DNA of 64,000 bases from Hydractinia symbiolongicarpus (GCF_029227915.1 NC_079875.1:40693201-40757200), one strand, 5' to 3'. Counted from the first letter of the stretch, positions 24,201-38,380 are shown. Translations and numbers: made by a program. The notes: generated by a model from the letters alone, not told the origin.

Positions 24201-27200
24201 CACTAAAACGCATGAGACTTGTAGTTTTCAAAAATGTTTTCATTTTTGATGAGACGCTGAATAAAAGAAGTTTAATCGCCGGCAAACGAAAACCCGCCAT
24301 TTCCCGTAAACGCAGGACTCGGCCCGTATGATCAAAAGTATACAAAGAAAGTACCCAGGGAGTAAACTCATTTCCCGAACGATTTTTTAAATTATTTTTT
24401 CACCACTAAAACGCATGAGACTTGTAGTTTTCCAAAATTTTTTCATTTTTGATGAGACGCTGAATAAAAGAAGTTTAATTGCCGGCAAACGAAAACCTGC
24501 GATTTCCCGTAAATCCCGGACTCGGCCCGTATAGTCAAAAGTATACAAAGAAAGTACCCAGGGAGTAAACTCATTTCCCAAACGATTTTTTAAATTATTA
24601 TTTTACCACTAAAGCCCATGAGATTTGTAGTTTTTAAAAATGTTTTCATTTTTGATGAGACGCTGAATAAAAGAAGTTTAATCGCCGGCAAAGGAAAACC
24701 TGCGATTTCCTGTAAATCCCGGACTCGGCCCGTATAGTCAAAAGTATGCAAAGAAAGTACCCAGGGAGTAAACTCATTTCCCGAACGATTTTTTAAATTA
24801 TTTTTTCACCACTAAAGCCCATGAGACTTGTAGTTTTTAAAAATGTTTTCATTTTTGATGAGACGCTTAATGAAAGAAGTTTAATCGCCGGCAAACGAAA
24901 ACCCGCCATTTCCCGTAAACCCCGGACTCGGCCCGTATACACAAAAGTATACTAAGAAAGTACCCAGGGAGTAAACTCATTTCCCGAACGATTTTTTAAA
25001 TTATTTTTTCACCACTAAAACGCATGAGACTTGTAGTTTTCAAAAATGTTTTGATTTTTGATGAGTCGTTTAATGAAAGAGGTTTAATCGCCGGCAAACG
25101 AAAACCAGCGATTTCCCCTAAATCCCGGGCTTGGCCAGTGTAGTCGAATGTATACAAAGAAAGTACCCAGGGAGTAAACTCATTTCCCGAACGATTTTTT
25201 AAATTTTTTTTCACCACTAAAACGCATGAGACTTGTAGTTTTCAAAAATGTTTTCATTTTTGATGAGACGCTGAATAAAAGAAGTTTAATCGCCGGCAAA
25301 CGAAAACCTGCGATTTCCCGTTAATCCCGGACTCGGCCCGTATAATCAAAAGTATACAAAGAAAGTACCCAGGGTGTAAACTCATTTCCCGAACGATTTT
25401 TTAATTATTATTTAACCACTATAAAGCCCATGAGACTTGTAGTTTTCAAAAATGTTTTTATTTTTGATGAGACGCTGATTAAAAGAAGTTTAATCGCCGG
25501 CAAACGAAAACCCGCCATTTCCCGTAAAGCCCGGGCTTGGCCCGTATAGTCAAAAGTATACAAAAAAAGTACCCAGGGAGTAAACTCATTTCCCGAACGA
25601 TTTTTATATTATTGTTTAACCACTAAAACGCATGAGACTTGTAGTTTTCAAAAATGTTTTCATTTTTGATGGGACGCTGAATAAAAGAAGTTTAATCGCC
25701 GGCAAACGAAAACCTGCGATTTCCCGTTAATCCCGGACTCGGCCCGTATAGTCAAAAGTATACAAAGAAAGTACCCAGGGTGTAAACTCATTTCCCGAAC
25801 GATTTTTTAAATTATTATTTAACCACTATAAAGCCCATGAGACTTTTAGTTTTCAAAAATGTTTTTATTTTTGATGAGACGCTGATTAAAAGAAGTTTAA
25901 TCGCCGGCAAACGAAAACCCGCCATTTCCCGTAAAGCCCGGGCTTGGCCCGTATAGTCAAAAGTATACAAAAAAAGTACCCAGGGAGTAAACTCATTTCC
26001 CGAACGATTTTTATATTATTGTTTAACCACTAAAACGCATGAGACTTGTAGTTTTCAAAAATGTTTTCATTTTTGATGGGACGCTGAATAAAAGAAGTTT
26101 AATCGCCGGCAAACGAAAACCTGCGATTTCCCGTTAATCCCGGACTCGGCCCGTATACACAAAAGTATACAAAGAAAGTACCCAGGGAGTAAACTCATTT
26201 CCCGAACGATTTTTTAAATTATTTTTTCACCACTAAAACGCATGAGACTTGTAGTTTTCAAAAATGTTTTGATTTTTGATGAGTCGCTTAATGAAAGAGG
26301 TTTAATCGCCGGCAAACGACAACCAGCGATTTCCCCTAAATCCCGGGCTTGGCCAGTGTACTCGAATGTATACAAAGAAAGTACCCAGGGAGTAAACTCA
26401 TTTCCCGAACGATTTTTTAAATTTTTTTTCACCACTAAAACGCATGAGACTTGTAGTTTTCAAAAATGTTTTCATTTTTGATGAGACGCTGAATAAAAGA
26501 AGTTTAATCGCCCGCAAACGAAAACCTGCGATTTCCCGTAAATCCCGGCCTTGGCCCGTATAGTCGAATGTATACAAAGAAAGTACCCTGTGAGTAAACT
26601 CATTTCCAGAACGATTTTTTAAATTATTTTTTCACCACTAAAACGCATAAGACTTGTAGTTTTCAAAAATGTTTTTATTTTTGATGAGACGCTGAATAAA
26701 AGAAGTTTAATCGCCGGCAAACGAAAACCTGCGATTTACCGTAAATCCCGGGCTTGGCCCGTATAGTCAAAAGTATACAAAGAAAGTACCCAGGAAGTAA
26801 ACTCATTTCCCGAACGATTTTTTAAATTATTTTTTCACCACTAAAACGCTGGAGACTTGTAGTTTTCAAACTTGTTTTCATTTTTGATGAGACGCTGAAT
26901 AAAAGAAGTTTAATCGCCGGCAAACGAAAACCTGCGATTTCCCGTTAATCCCGGACTCGGCCCGTATAGTCAAAAGTATACAAAAAAAGTACCCAGGGAG
27001 TAAACTCATTTCCCGAACGATTTTTATATTATTGTTTAACCACTAAAACGCATGAGACTTGTAGTTTTTAAAAATGTTTTCATTTTTGATGGGACGCTGA
27101 ATAAAAGAAGTTTAATCGCCGGCAAACGAAAACCTGCGATTTCCCGTTAATCCCGGACTCGGCCCGTATAGTCAAAAGTATACAAAGAAAGTACCCAGGG

Positions 27201-29985
27201 TGTAAACTCATTTCCCGAACGATTTTTTAAATTATTATTTAACCACTATAAAGCCCATGAGACTTGTAGTTTTCAAAAATGTTTTTATTTTTGATGAAAA
27301 GCTGATTAAAAGAAGTTTAATCGCCAGCAAACGAAAACCCGCCATTTCCCGTAAAGCCCGGGCTTGGCCCGTATAGTCAAAAGTATACAAAAAAGTACCC
27401 AGGGAGTAAACTCATTTCCCGAACGATTTTTATATTATTTTTTAACCACTAAAACGCATAAGACTTGTAGTTTTCAAAAATGTTTTCATTTTTGATGGGA
27501 CGCTGAATAAAAGAAGTTTAATCGCCGGCAAACGAAAACCCGCGATTTCCCGTAAATCCCGGACTCGGCCGGTATAGTCAAAAGTATACAAAGAAAGTAC
27601 CCAGGGAGTAAACTCATTTCCCGAACGATTTTTTAAATTATTTTTTCACCACTAAAACGCATGAGACTTGTAGTTTTCAAAAATGTTGTCATTTTTGATT
27701 AGACGCTTAATGAAAGAGGTTTAATCGCCGGCAAACGAAAACCAGCGATTTCCCCTAAATCCGGGCTTGGCCCGTGTAGTCGAATGTATACAAAGAAAGT
27801 ACCCAGGGAGTAAACTCATTTCCCGAAAGATTTTTTAAATTTTTTTTTCACCACTAAAACGCATGAGACTTGTAGTTTTCAAAAATGTTTTCATTTTTGA
27901 TGAGACGCTTAATAAAAGAAGTTTAATCGCCGGCAAACGAAAACCCGCGATTTCCCGTAAATCCCAGGCTTGGCCCGTATAGTCAAAAGTATACAAAGAA
28001 AGTACCCAGGGAGTAAACTCATTTCCCGAACGATTTTTCAAATTATTTTTTCACCACTAAAACGCATGAGACTTGTAGTTTTCAAACTTGTTTTCATTTT
28101 TGATGAGACGCTGAATAAAAGAAGTTTAATCGCCGGCAAACGAAAACCCGCGATTTCCCGTAAATCCCGGGCTTGGCCCGTATAGTTGAATGTATATAAA
28201 GAAAGTACCCAGGGAGTAAACTGATTTCCCGGACGTTTTTTCAAATTATTTCTGCACCACTAGAACGAATGAGACTTGTAGTTTTCAAAAATGTTTTCAT
28301 TTTTAATGAGACGCTTAATGAAAGAGGTTTAATCGCCGGCAAACGAAAACCCGCGTTTTCCCGTAAATCCCAGGCTTGGCCCGTATAGTCAAAAGTATAC
28401 AAAGAAAGTACCCAGGGTGTAAACTCATTTCCCGAACGATTTTTTAAATTATTATTTAACCACTATAAAGCCCATGAGACTTGTAATTTTCAAAAATGTT
28501 TTTATTTTTGATGAGACGCTGATTAAAAGAAGTTTAATCGCCGGCAAACGAAAACCCGCCATTTCCCGTAAAGCCCGGGCTTGGCCCGTATAGTCAAAAG
28601 TATACAAAAAAAGTACCCAGGGAGTAAACTCATTTCCCGAACGATTTTTATATTATTTTTTAACCACTAAAACGCATAAGACTTGTAGTTTTCAAAAATG
28701 TTTTCATTTTTGATGGGACGCTGAATAAAAGAAGTTTAATCGCCGGCAAACGAAAACCCGCGATTTCCCGTAAATCCCGGACTCGGCCGGTATAGTCAAA
28801 AGTATACAAAGAAAGTACCCAGGGAGTAAACTCATTTCCCGAACGATTTTTTAAATTATTTTTTCACCACTAAAACGCATGAGACTTGTAGTTTTCAAAA
28901 ATGTTGTCATTTTTGATTAGACGCTTAATGAAAGAGGTTTAATCGCCGGCAAACGAAAACCAGCGATTTCCCCTAAATCCGGGCTTGGCCCGTGTAGTCG
29001 AATGTATGCAATGAAAGTACCCTGTGAGTAAACTCATTTCCCGAAAGATTTTTTAAATTTTTTTTTCACCACTAAAACGCATGAGACTTGTAGTTTTCAA
29101 AAATGTTTTCATTTTTGATGAGACGCTGAATAAAAGAAGTTTAATCGCCGGCAAACGAAAACCCGCCATTTCCCGTAAACGCAGGACTCGGCCCGTATGA
29201 TCAAAAGTATACAAAGAAAGTACCCAGGGAGTAAACTCATTTCCCGAACGATTTTTTAAATTATTTTTTCACCACTAAAACGCATGAGACTTGTAGTTTT
29301 CCAAAATTTTTTCATTTTTGATGAGACGCTGAATAAAAGAAGTTTAATTGCCGGCAAACGAAAACCTGCAATTTCCCGTAAATCCCGGACTCGGCCCGTA
29401 TAGTCAAAAGTATACAAAGAAAGTACCCAGGGAGTAAACTCATTTCCCAAACGATTTTTTAAATTATTATTTTACCACTAAAGCCCATGAGATTTGTAGT
29501 TTTTAAAAATGTTTTCATTTTTGATGAGACGCTGAATAAAAGAAGTTTAATCGCCAGCAAAGGAAAACCTGCGATTTCCTGTAAATCCCGGACTCGGCCC
29601 GTATAGTCAAAAGTATACAAAGAAAGTACCCAGGGAGTAAACTCATTTCCCGAACGATTTTTTAAATTATTTTTTCACCACTAAAGCCCATGAGACTTGT
29701 AGTTTTTAAAAATGTTTTCATTTTTGATGAGACGCTTAATGAAAGAAGTTTAATCGCCGGCAAACGAAAACCCGCCATTTCCCGTAAACCCCGGACTCGG
29801 CCCGTATACACAAAAGTATACAAAGAAAGTACCCAGGGAGTAAACTCATTTCCCGAACGATTTTTTAAATTATTTTTTCACCACTAAAACGCATGAGACT
29901 TGTAGTTTTCAAAAATGTTTTGATTTTTGATGAGTCGCTTAATGAAAGAGGTTTAATCGCCGGCAAACGAAAACCAGCGATTTCC
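21290..29985 (+). repeat. 24-mer duplication, period 4869 bp
   Basis: Bases 21290 to about 25116 match 26159 to about 29985 at a constant offset of 4869 bp, which is 24 monomers. Shared markers are the ACAACCAGCG monomer with GTGTACTCG, the CCCGCAAACG monomer, the CTGGAGAC monomer, TTTTTGATGAAAAGCTG, the CCACTAGAACGAATG monomer, and the TTCCAAAATTTTTTC monomer. A visible difference is GTTAAAAGTATAC near 22507 against GTCAAAAGTATAC near 27376. Inside the unit, the stretch from about 23565 to 26145 also matches 17480-20060 at an offset of 6085 bp (30 monomers), so the unit was itself built from older duplicated pieces. Confidence 0.85.
23351..23400 (+). repeat. Most divergent monomer tail, a rare marker
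   Basis: The usual tail is replaced by ACTGATTTCCCGGACG, TTTTTTCAAATTATTTCTG and CACCACTAGAACGAATGAG. I find exactly this variant at six places, starting at 23351, 28220, 30452, 32684, 36335 and 45663. The spacings are 4869, 2232, 2232, 3651 and 9328 bp, all whole multiples of the monomer. It always sits beside the monomer with GTATAGTTGAATGTATATAAAG, so the pair behaves as a tag that tracks each duplication of zone D. Confidence 0.85.
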
Positions 29986-32900
29986 CCTAAATCCGGGCTT
30001 GGCCCGTGTAGTCGAATGTATACAAAGAAAGTAACCAGGGAGTAAACTCATTTCCCGAAAGATTTTTTAAATTTTTTTTTCACCACTAAAACGCATGAGA
30101 CTTGTAGTTTTCAAAAATGTTTTCATTTTTGATGAGACGCTTAATAAAAGAAGTTTAATCGCCGGCAAACGAAAACCCGCGATTTCCCGTAAATCCCAGG
30201 CTTGGCCCGTATAGTCAAAAGTATACAAAGAAAGTACCCAGGGAGTAAACTCATTTCCCGAACGATTTTTCAAATTATTTTTTCACCACTAAAACGCATG
30301 AGACTTGTAGTTTTCAAACTTGTTTTCATTTTTGATGAGACGCTGAATAAAAGAAGTTTAATCGCCGGCAAACGAAAACCCGCGATTTCCCGTAAATCCC
30401 GGGCTTGGCCCGTATAGTTGAATGTATATAAAGAAAGTACCCAGGGAGTAAACTGATTTCCCGGACGTTTTTTCAAATTATTTCTGCACCACTAGAACGA
30501 ATGAGACTTGTAGTTTTCAAAAATGTTTTCATTTTTAATGAGACGCTTAATGAAAGAGGTTTAATCGCCGGCAAACGAAAACCCGCGTTTTCCCGTAAAT
30601 CCCAGGCTTGGCCCGTATAGTCAAAAGTATACAAAGAAAGTACCCAGGGTGTAAACTCATTTCCCGAACGATTTTTTAAATTATTATTTAACCACTATAA
30701 AGCCCATGAGACTTGTAATTTTCAAAAATGTTTTTATTTTTGATGAGACGCTGATTAAAAGAAGTTTAATCGCCGGCAAACGAAAACCCGCCATTTCCCG
30801 TAAAGCCCGGGCTTGGCCCGTATAGTCAAAAGTATACAAAAAAAGTACCCAGGGAGTAAACTCATTTCCCGAACGATTTTTATATTATTTTTTAACCACT
30901 AAAACGCATAAGACTTGTAGTTTTCAAAAATGTTTTCATTTTTGATGGGACGCTGAATAAAAGAAGTTTAATCGCCGGCAAACGAAAACCCGCGATTTCC
31001 CGTAAATCCCGGACTCGGCCGGTATAGTCAAAAGTATACAAAGAAAGTACCCAGGGAGTAAACTCATTTCCCGAACGATTTTTTAAATTATTTTTTCACC
31101 ACTAAAACGCATGAGACTTGTAGTTTTCAAAAATGTTGTCATTTTTGATTAGACGCTTAATGAAAGAGGTTTAATCGCCGGCAAACGAAAATCAGCGATT
31201 TCCCCTAAATCCGGGCTTGGCCCGTGTAGTCGAATGTATGCAATGAAAGTACCCTGTGAGTAAACTCATTTCCCGAAAGATTTTTTAAATTTTTTTTTCA
31301 CCACTAAAACGCATGAGACTTGTAGTTTTCAAAAATGTTTTCATTTTTGATGAGACGCTGAATAAAAGAAGTTTAATCGCCGGCAAACGAAAACCCGCCA
31401 TTTCCCGTAAACGCAGGACTCGGCCCGTATGATCAAAAGTATACAAAGAAAGTACCCAGGGAGTAAACTCATTTCCCGAACGATTTTTTAAATTATTTTT
31501 TCACCACTAAAACGCATGAGACTTGTAGTTTTCCAAAATTTTTTCATTTTTGATGAGACGCTGAATAAAAGAAGTTTAATTGCCGGCAAACGAAAACCTG
31601 CGATTTCCCGTAAATCCCGGACTCGGCCCGTATAGTCAAAAGTATACAAAGAAAGTACCCAGGGAGTAAACTCATTTCCCAAACGATTTTTTAAATTATT
31701 ATTTTACCACTAAAGCCCATGAGATTTGTAGTTTTTAAAAATGTTTTCATTTTTGACGAGACGCTGAATAAAAGAAGTTTAATCGCCGGCAAAGGAAAAC
31801 CTGCGATTTCCTGTAAATCCCGGACTCGGCCCGTATAGTCAAAAGTATACAAAGAAAGTACCCAGGGAGTAAACTCATTTCCCGAACGATTTTTTAAATT
31901 ATTTTTTCACCACTAAAGCCCATGAGACTTGTAGTTTTTAAAAATGTTTTCATTTTTGATGAGACGCTTAATGAAAGAAGTTTAATCGCCGGCAAACGAA
32001 AACCCGCCATTTCCCGTAAACCCCGGACTCGGCCCGTATACACAAAAGTATACAAAGAAAGTACCCAGGGAGTAAACTCATTTACCGAACGATTTTTTAA
32101 ATTATTTTTTCACCACTAAAACGCATGAGACTTGTAGTTTTCAAAAATGTTTTGATTTTTGATGAGTCGCTTAATGAAAGAGGTTTAATCGCCGGCAAAC
32201 GACAACCAGCGATTTCCCCTAAATCCCGGGCTTGGCCAGTGTAGTCGAATGTATACAAAGAAAGTACCCAGGGAGTAAACTCATTTCCCGAACGATTTTT
32301 TAAATTTTTTTTCACCACTAAAACGCATGAGACTTGTAGTTTTCAAAAATGTTTTCATTTTTGATGAGACGCTGAATAAAAGAAGTTTAATCGCCGGCAA
32401 ACGAAAACCTGCGATTTCCCGTAAATCCCGGCCTTGGCCCGTATAGTCGAATGTATACAAAGAAAGTACCCTGTGAGTAAACTCATTTCCAGAACGATTT
32501 TTTAAATTATTTTTTCACCACTAAAACGCATAAGACTTGTAGTTTTCAAAAATGTTTTTATTTTTGATGAGACGCTGAATAAAAGAAGTTTAATCGCCGG
32601 CAAACGAAAACCCGCGATTTCCCGTAAATCCCGGGCTTGGCCCGTATAGTTGAATGTATATAAAGAAAGTACCCAGGGAGTAAACTGATTTCCCGGACGT
32701 TTTTTCAAATTATTTCTGCACCACTAGAACGAATGAGACTTGTAGTTTTCAAAAATGTTTTCATTTTTAATGAGACGCTTAATGAAAGAGGTTTAATCGC
32801 CGGCAAACGAAAACCCGCGTTTTCCCGTAAATCCCAGGCTTGGCCCGTATAGTCAAAAGTATACAAAGAAAGTACCCAGGGTGTAAACTCATTTCCCGAA

Positions 32901-34820
32901 CGATTTTTTAAATTATTATTTAACCACTATAAAGCCCATGAGACTTGTAATTTTCAAAAATGTTTTTATTTTTGATGAGACGCTGATTAAAAGAAGTTTA
33001 ATCGCCGGCAAACGAAAACCCGCCATTTCCCGTAAAGCCCGGGCTTGGCCCGTATAGTCAAAAGTATACAAAAAAAGTACCCAGGGAGTAAACTCATTTC
33101 CCGAACGATTTTTATATTATTTTTTAACCACTAAAACGCATAAGACTTGTAGTTTTCAAAAATGTTTTCATTTTTGATGGGACGCTGAATAAAAGAAGTT
33201 TAATCGCCGGCAAACGAAAACCCGCGATTTCCCGTAAATCCCGGACTCGGCCGGTATAGTCAAAAGTATACAAAGAAAGTACCCAGGGAGTAAACTCATT
33301 TCCCGAACGATTTTTTAAATTATTTTTTCACCACTAAAACGCATGAGACTTGTAGTTTTCAAAAATGTTGTCATTTTTGATTAGACGCTTAATGAAAGAG
33401 GTTTAATCGCCGGCAAACGAAAATCAGCGATTTCCCCTAAATCCGGGCTTGGCCCGTGTAGTCGAATGTATGCAATGAAAGTACCCTGTGAGTAAACTCA
33501 TTTCCCGAAAGATTTTTTAAATTTTTTTTTCACCACTAAAACGCATGAGACTTGTAGTTTTCAAAAATGTTTTCATTTTTGATGAGACGCTGAATAAAAG
33601 AAGTTTAATCGCCGGCAAACGAAAACCCGCCATTTCCCGTAAACGCAGGACTCGGCCCGTATGATCAAAAGTATACAAAGAAAGTACCCAGGGAGTAAAC
33701 TCATTTCCCGAACGATTTTTTAAATTATTTTTTCACCACTAAAACGCATGAGACTTGTAGTTTTCCAAAATTTTTTCATTTTTGATGAGACGCTGAATAA
33801 AAGAAGTTTAATTGCCGGCAAACGAAAACCTGCGATTTCCCGTAAATCCCGGACTCGGCCCGTATAGTCAAAAGTATACAAAGAAAGTACCCAGGGAGTA
33901 AACTCATTTCCCAAACGATTTTTTAAATTATTATTTTACCACTAAAGCCCATGAGATTTGTAGTTTTTAAAAATGTTTTCATTTTTGACGAGACGCTGAA
34001 TAAAAGAAGTTTAATCGCCGGCAAAGGAAAACCTGCGATTTCCTGTAAATCCCGGACTCGGCCCGTATAGTCAAAAGTATACAAAGAAAGTACCCAGGGA
34101 GTAAACTCATTTCCCGAACGATTTTTTAAATTATTTTTTCACCACTAAAGCCCATGAGACTTGTAGTTTTTAAAAATGTTTTCATTTTTGATGAGACGCT
34201 TAATGAAAGAAGTTTAATCGCCGGCAAACGAAAACCCGCCATTTCCCGTAAACCCCGGACTCGGCCCGTATACACAAAAGTATACAAAGAAAGTACCCAG
34301 GGAGTAAACTCATTTCCCGAACGATTTTTTAAATTATTTTTTCACCACTAAAACGCATGAGACTTGTAGTTTTCAAAAATGTTTTGATTTTTGATGAGTC
34401 GCTTAATGAAAGAGGTTTAATCGCCGGCAAACGACAACCAGCGATTTCCCCTAAATCCCGGGCTTGGCCAGTGTAGTCGAATGTATACAAAGAAAGTACC
34501 CAGGGAGTAAACTCATTTCCCGAACGATTTTTTAAATTTTTTTTCACCACTAAAACGCATGAGACTTGTAGTTTTCAAAAATGTTTTCATTTTTGATGAG
34601 ACGCTGAATAAAAGAAGTTTAATCGCCGGCAAACGAAAACCTGCGATTTCCCGTAAATCCCGGCCTTGGCCCGTATAGTCGAATGTATACAAAGAAAGTA
34701 CCCTGTGAGTAAACTCATTTCCAGAACGATTTTTTAAATTATTTTTTCACCACTAAAACGCATAAGACTTGTAGTTTTCAAAAATGTTTTTATTTTTGAT
34801 GAGACGCTGAATAAAAAAAG
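27760..34820 (+). repeat. 11-mer HOR block, period 2232 bp, about three copies
   Basis: Sequence from about 27760 repeats at about 29992, and from about 30358 repeats at about 32590, each at 2232 bp (11 monomers). Examples are the TTCCAAAATTTTTTC monomers near 29300, 31532 and 33764, and the GTATACACAAAAG monomers near 29805, 32037 and 34269. Joins occur inside monomers. Near 29990, a monomer with the GATGAGTCGC left part continues as the AAATCCGGGCTTGGCCCGTG type. Near 32590, a GTTTTTATTTTTG monomer continues as the CCCGCGATTTCCC type with GTTGAATG. Between 32222 and 32590 the unit uses ACAACCAGCG-type monomers in place of those at 29992-30358, and this altered unit is then copied once more. 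Confidence 0.83.
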
Positions 34821-36440
34821 TTTAATCGCCGGCAAACGAAAACCTGCGATTTACCGTAAATCCCGGGCTTGGCCCGTATAGTCAAAAGTATACAAAGAAA
34901 GTACCCAGGAAGTAAACTCATTTCCCGAACGATTTTTTAAATTATTTTTTCACCACTAAAACGCTGGAGACTTGTAGTTTTCAAACTTGTTTTCATTTTT
35001 GATGAGACGCTGAATAAAAGAAGTTTAATCGCCGGCAAACGAAAACCTGCGATTTCCCGTTAATCCCGGACTCGGCCCGTATAGTCAAAAGTATACAAAA
35101 AAAGTACCCAGGGAGTAAACTTATTTCCCGAACGATTTTTATATTATTGTTTAACCACTAAAACGCATGAGACTTGTAGTTTTTAAAAATGTTTTCATTT
35201 TTGATGGGACGCTGAATAAAAGAAGTTTAATCGCCGGCAAACGAAAACCTGCGATTTCCCGTTAATCCCGGACTCGGCCCGTATAGTCAAAAGTATACAA
35301 AGAAAGTACCCAGGGTGTAAACTCATTTCCCGAACGATTTTTTAAATTATTATTTAACCACTATAAAGCCCATGAGACTTGTAGTTTTCAAAAATGTTTT
35401 TATTTTTGATGAAAAGCTGATTAAAAGAAGTTTAATCGCCAGCAAACGAAAACCCGCCATTTCCCGTAAAGCCCGGGCTTGGCCCGTATAGTCAAAAGTA
35501 TACAAAAAAGTACCCAGGGAGTAAACTCATTTCCCGAACGATTTTTATATTATTTTTTAACCACTAAAACGCATAAGACTTGTAGTTTTCAAAAATGTTT
35601 TCATTTTTGATGGGACGCTGAATAAAAGAAGTTTAATCGCCGGCAAACGAAAACCCGCGATTTCCCGTAAATCCCGGACTCGGCCGGTATAGTCAAAAGT
35701 ATACAAAGAAAGTACCCAGGGAGTAAACTCATTTCCCGAACGATTTTTTAAATTATTTTTTCACCACTAAAACGCATGAGACTTGTAGTTTTCAAAAATG
35801 TTGTCATTTTTGATTAGACGCTTAATGAAAGAGGTTTAATCGCCGGCAAACGAAAACCAGCGATTTCCCCTAAATCCGGGCTTGGCCCGTGTAGTCGAAT
35901 GTATACAAAGAAAGTACCCAGGGAGTAAACTCATTTCCCGAAAGATTTTTTAAATTTTTTTTTCACCACTAAAACGCATGAGACTTGTAGTTTTCAAAAA
36001 TGTTTTCATTTTTGATGAGACGCTTAATAAAAGAAGTTTAATCGCCGGCAAACGAAAACCCGCGATTTCCCGTAAATCCCAGGCTTGGCCCGTATAGTCA
36101 AAAGTATATAAAGAAAGTACCCAGGGAGTAAACTCATTTCCCGAACGATTTTTCAAATTATTTTTTCACCACTAAAACGCATGAGACTTGTAGTTTTCAA
36201 ACTTGTTTTCATTTTTGATGAGACGCTGAATAAAAGAAGTTTAATCGCCGGCAAACGAAAACCCGCGATTTCCCGTAAATCCCGGGCTTGGCCCGTATAG
36301 TTGAATGTATATAAAGAAAGTACCCAGGGAGTAAACTGATTTCCCGGACGTTTTTTCAAATTATTTCTGCACCACTAGAACGAATGAGACTTGTAGTTTT
36401 CAAAAATGTTTTCATTTTTAATGAGACGCTTAATGAAAGA
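34820..36440 (+). repeat. Copy of 26705-28325, offset 8115 bp
   Basis: After the 11-mer block the array returns to the class order seen from about 26700. It contains CGATTTACCG with CAGGAAGTAAAC, the CTGGAGAC monomer, the GTTTAACCAC tail, GATGAAAAGCTG, the GGGACGC monomers, and the pair ending in the CTAGAACGAATG marker (36335). The 8115-bp offset equals 40 monomers. A private change is AAAAAAAGTTTAATCG near 34815 in place of AAAAGAAGTTTAATCG. Past 36440 the sequence changes class and zone E begins. Confidence 0.8.
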
Positions 36441-38380
36441 GGTTTAATCGCCGGCAAACGAAAACCCGCGATTTCCCGTAAATCCCAGGCTTGTCCTGTA
36501 TAGTCGAATGTATACAAAGAAAGTACCCTGTGAGTAAACTCATTTCCAGAACGATTTTTTAAATTATCTTTTCACCACTAAATCGCATGAGACTTGTACT
36601 TTTCAAAAATGTTTTCATTTTTGATCAGACGCTGAATAAAAGAAGTTTAATCGCCGGCAAACGAAAACCTGCGATTTCCCGTAAATCCCAGACTCGGCCT
36701 GTATAGTCAAAAGAATACGAAGAAAGTACCCAGGGAGTAAACTCATTTCCCGAACGATTTTTTAAATTATTATTTCACCACTAAAGCCCATGAGACTTGT
36801 AATTTTTAAAAATATTTTCATTTTTGATGAGACGCTGAATAAAAGGAGTTTAATCGCCTGCAAACGAAAACCCGCCATTTCCCGTAAACCCCGGACTCGG
36901 CCCGTATAGTCAAAAGTATACAAAGAAAGTACCCAGGGAGTAAACTCATTTCCCGAACGATTTTTTAAATTATTTTTTCACCACTAAAACGCATGAGACT
37001 TGTAGATTTCAAAAATGTTTTCATTTTTGATGAGACGCTGAATAAAAGAAGTTTATTCGCCGGCAAACGAATATCTGCAATTTCCCGTAAATCCCGGACT
37101 CGGCCTGTAAAGTCAAAAGTATACAAAGAAAGTACCCAGGGTGTAAACTCATTTCCCGAACGATTTTTTAAATTATTATTTCACCACTAAAGCCCATGAG
37201 ACTTGTAGTTTTTAAAAATGTTTTCATTTTTGATGAGACGCTGAATAAAAGACGTTTAATCGCCGGCAAACGAAAACCCGCGACTTCCCGTAAATCCCGG
37301 ACTCGGCCCGTATAGTCAAAAGTATACAAAGAAAGTATCCAGGGAGTAAACTCATTTCCAAAACGATCTTTTAAATTATCTTTTCACCTCTAAAATGCAT
37401 GAGACTTGCAGTTTTCAAAAATGTTTTCATTTTTGATGAGACGCTTAATGAAAGAGGTTTGATCGCCGGCAAACGGAATCCCGCGATTTCCCGTAAATCT
37501 CGGACTCGGCCTGTAAAGTCAAAAGTATACAAAGAAAGTACCTAGGGTGTAAACTCATTTCCCGAACGATTTTTTAAATTATTATTTCACCACTAAAGGC
37601 CATGAGACTTGTAGTTTTTAAAAATGTTTTCATTTTTGATAAGACGCTGAATAAAAGAAGTTTAATCGCCGCCAAACGAAAACCCGCGACTTCCCGTAAA
37701 TCCCGGACTCGGCCCGTATAGTCAAAAGTATACAAAGAAAGTATCCAGGGAGTAAACTCATTTCCAAAACGATTTTTTAAATTATCTTTTCACCTCTAAA
37801 ACGCATGAGACTTGCAGTTTTCAAAAATGTTTTCATTTTTGATGAGACGCTTAATGAAAGAGGTTTAATCGCCGGCAAACGAAATCCCGCGATTTCCCAT
37901 AAATCCCGGACTCGGCCTGTAAAGTCAAAAGTATACAAAGAAAGTACCCAGGGTGTAAACTCATTTCCCAAACGATTTTTTAATTATTATTTCACCACTA
38001 TAACCCATGAGACTTGTAGTTTTTAAAAATGTTTTCATTTTTGATGAGACGCTGAATAAAAGAAGTTTAATCGCCGGCAAACGAAAACCCACGACTTCCC
38101 GTAAATCCCGGACTCGGCCCGTATAGTCAAAAGTATACAAAGAAAGTATCCAGGGAGTAAACTCATTTCCAAAACGACTTTTTAAATTATCTTTTCACCT
38201 CTAAAACGCATGAGACTTGCAGTTTTCAAAAATGTTTTCATTTTTGATGAGACGCTTAATGAAAGAGGTTTAATCGCCGGCAAACGAAAACAAGCGATTT
38301 CCCCTAAATCCCGGGCTTGGCCCGTATAGTCGAATGTATACAATGAAAGTAAACTGTGAGTAAACTCACTTCCAGAACGA
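36440..38380 (+). repeat. Zone E, first copy
   Basis: Two types alternate in a dimer of about 406 bp. The first has CACCTCTAAAACGC, GACTTGCAG, CGCTTAATGAAAGAGG and GGCCTGTAAAGTC. The second has AAAGCCCATGAG, TTTTTAAAAATG, CCCGCGACTTCCCG and AAAGTATCCAGGG. Both are rare elsewhere in the window except in the second copy of this zone (45768-47770) and a short echo near 49569-49969. The zone follows the CTAGAACGAATG marker and is followed by the 13-mer class at about 38390. No gene is present. Confidence 0.8.
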
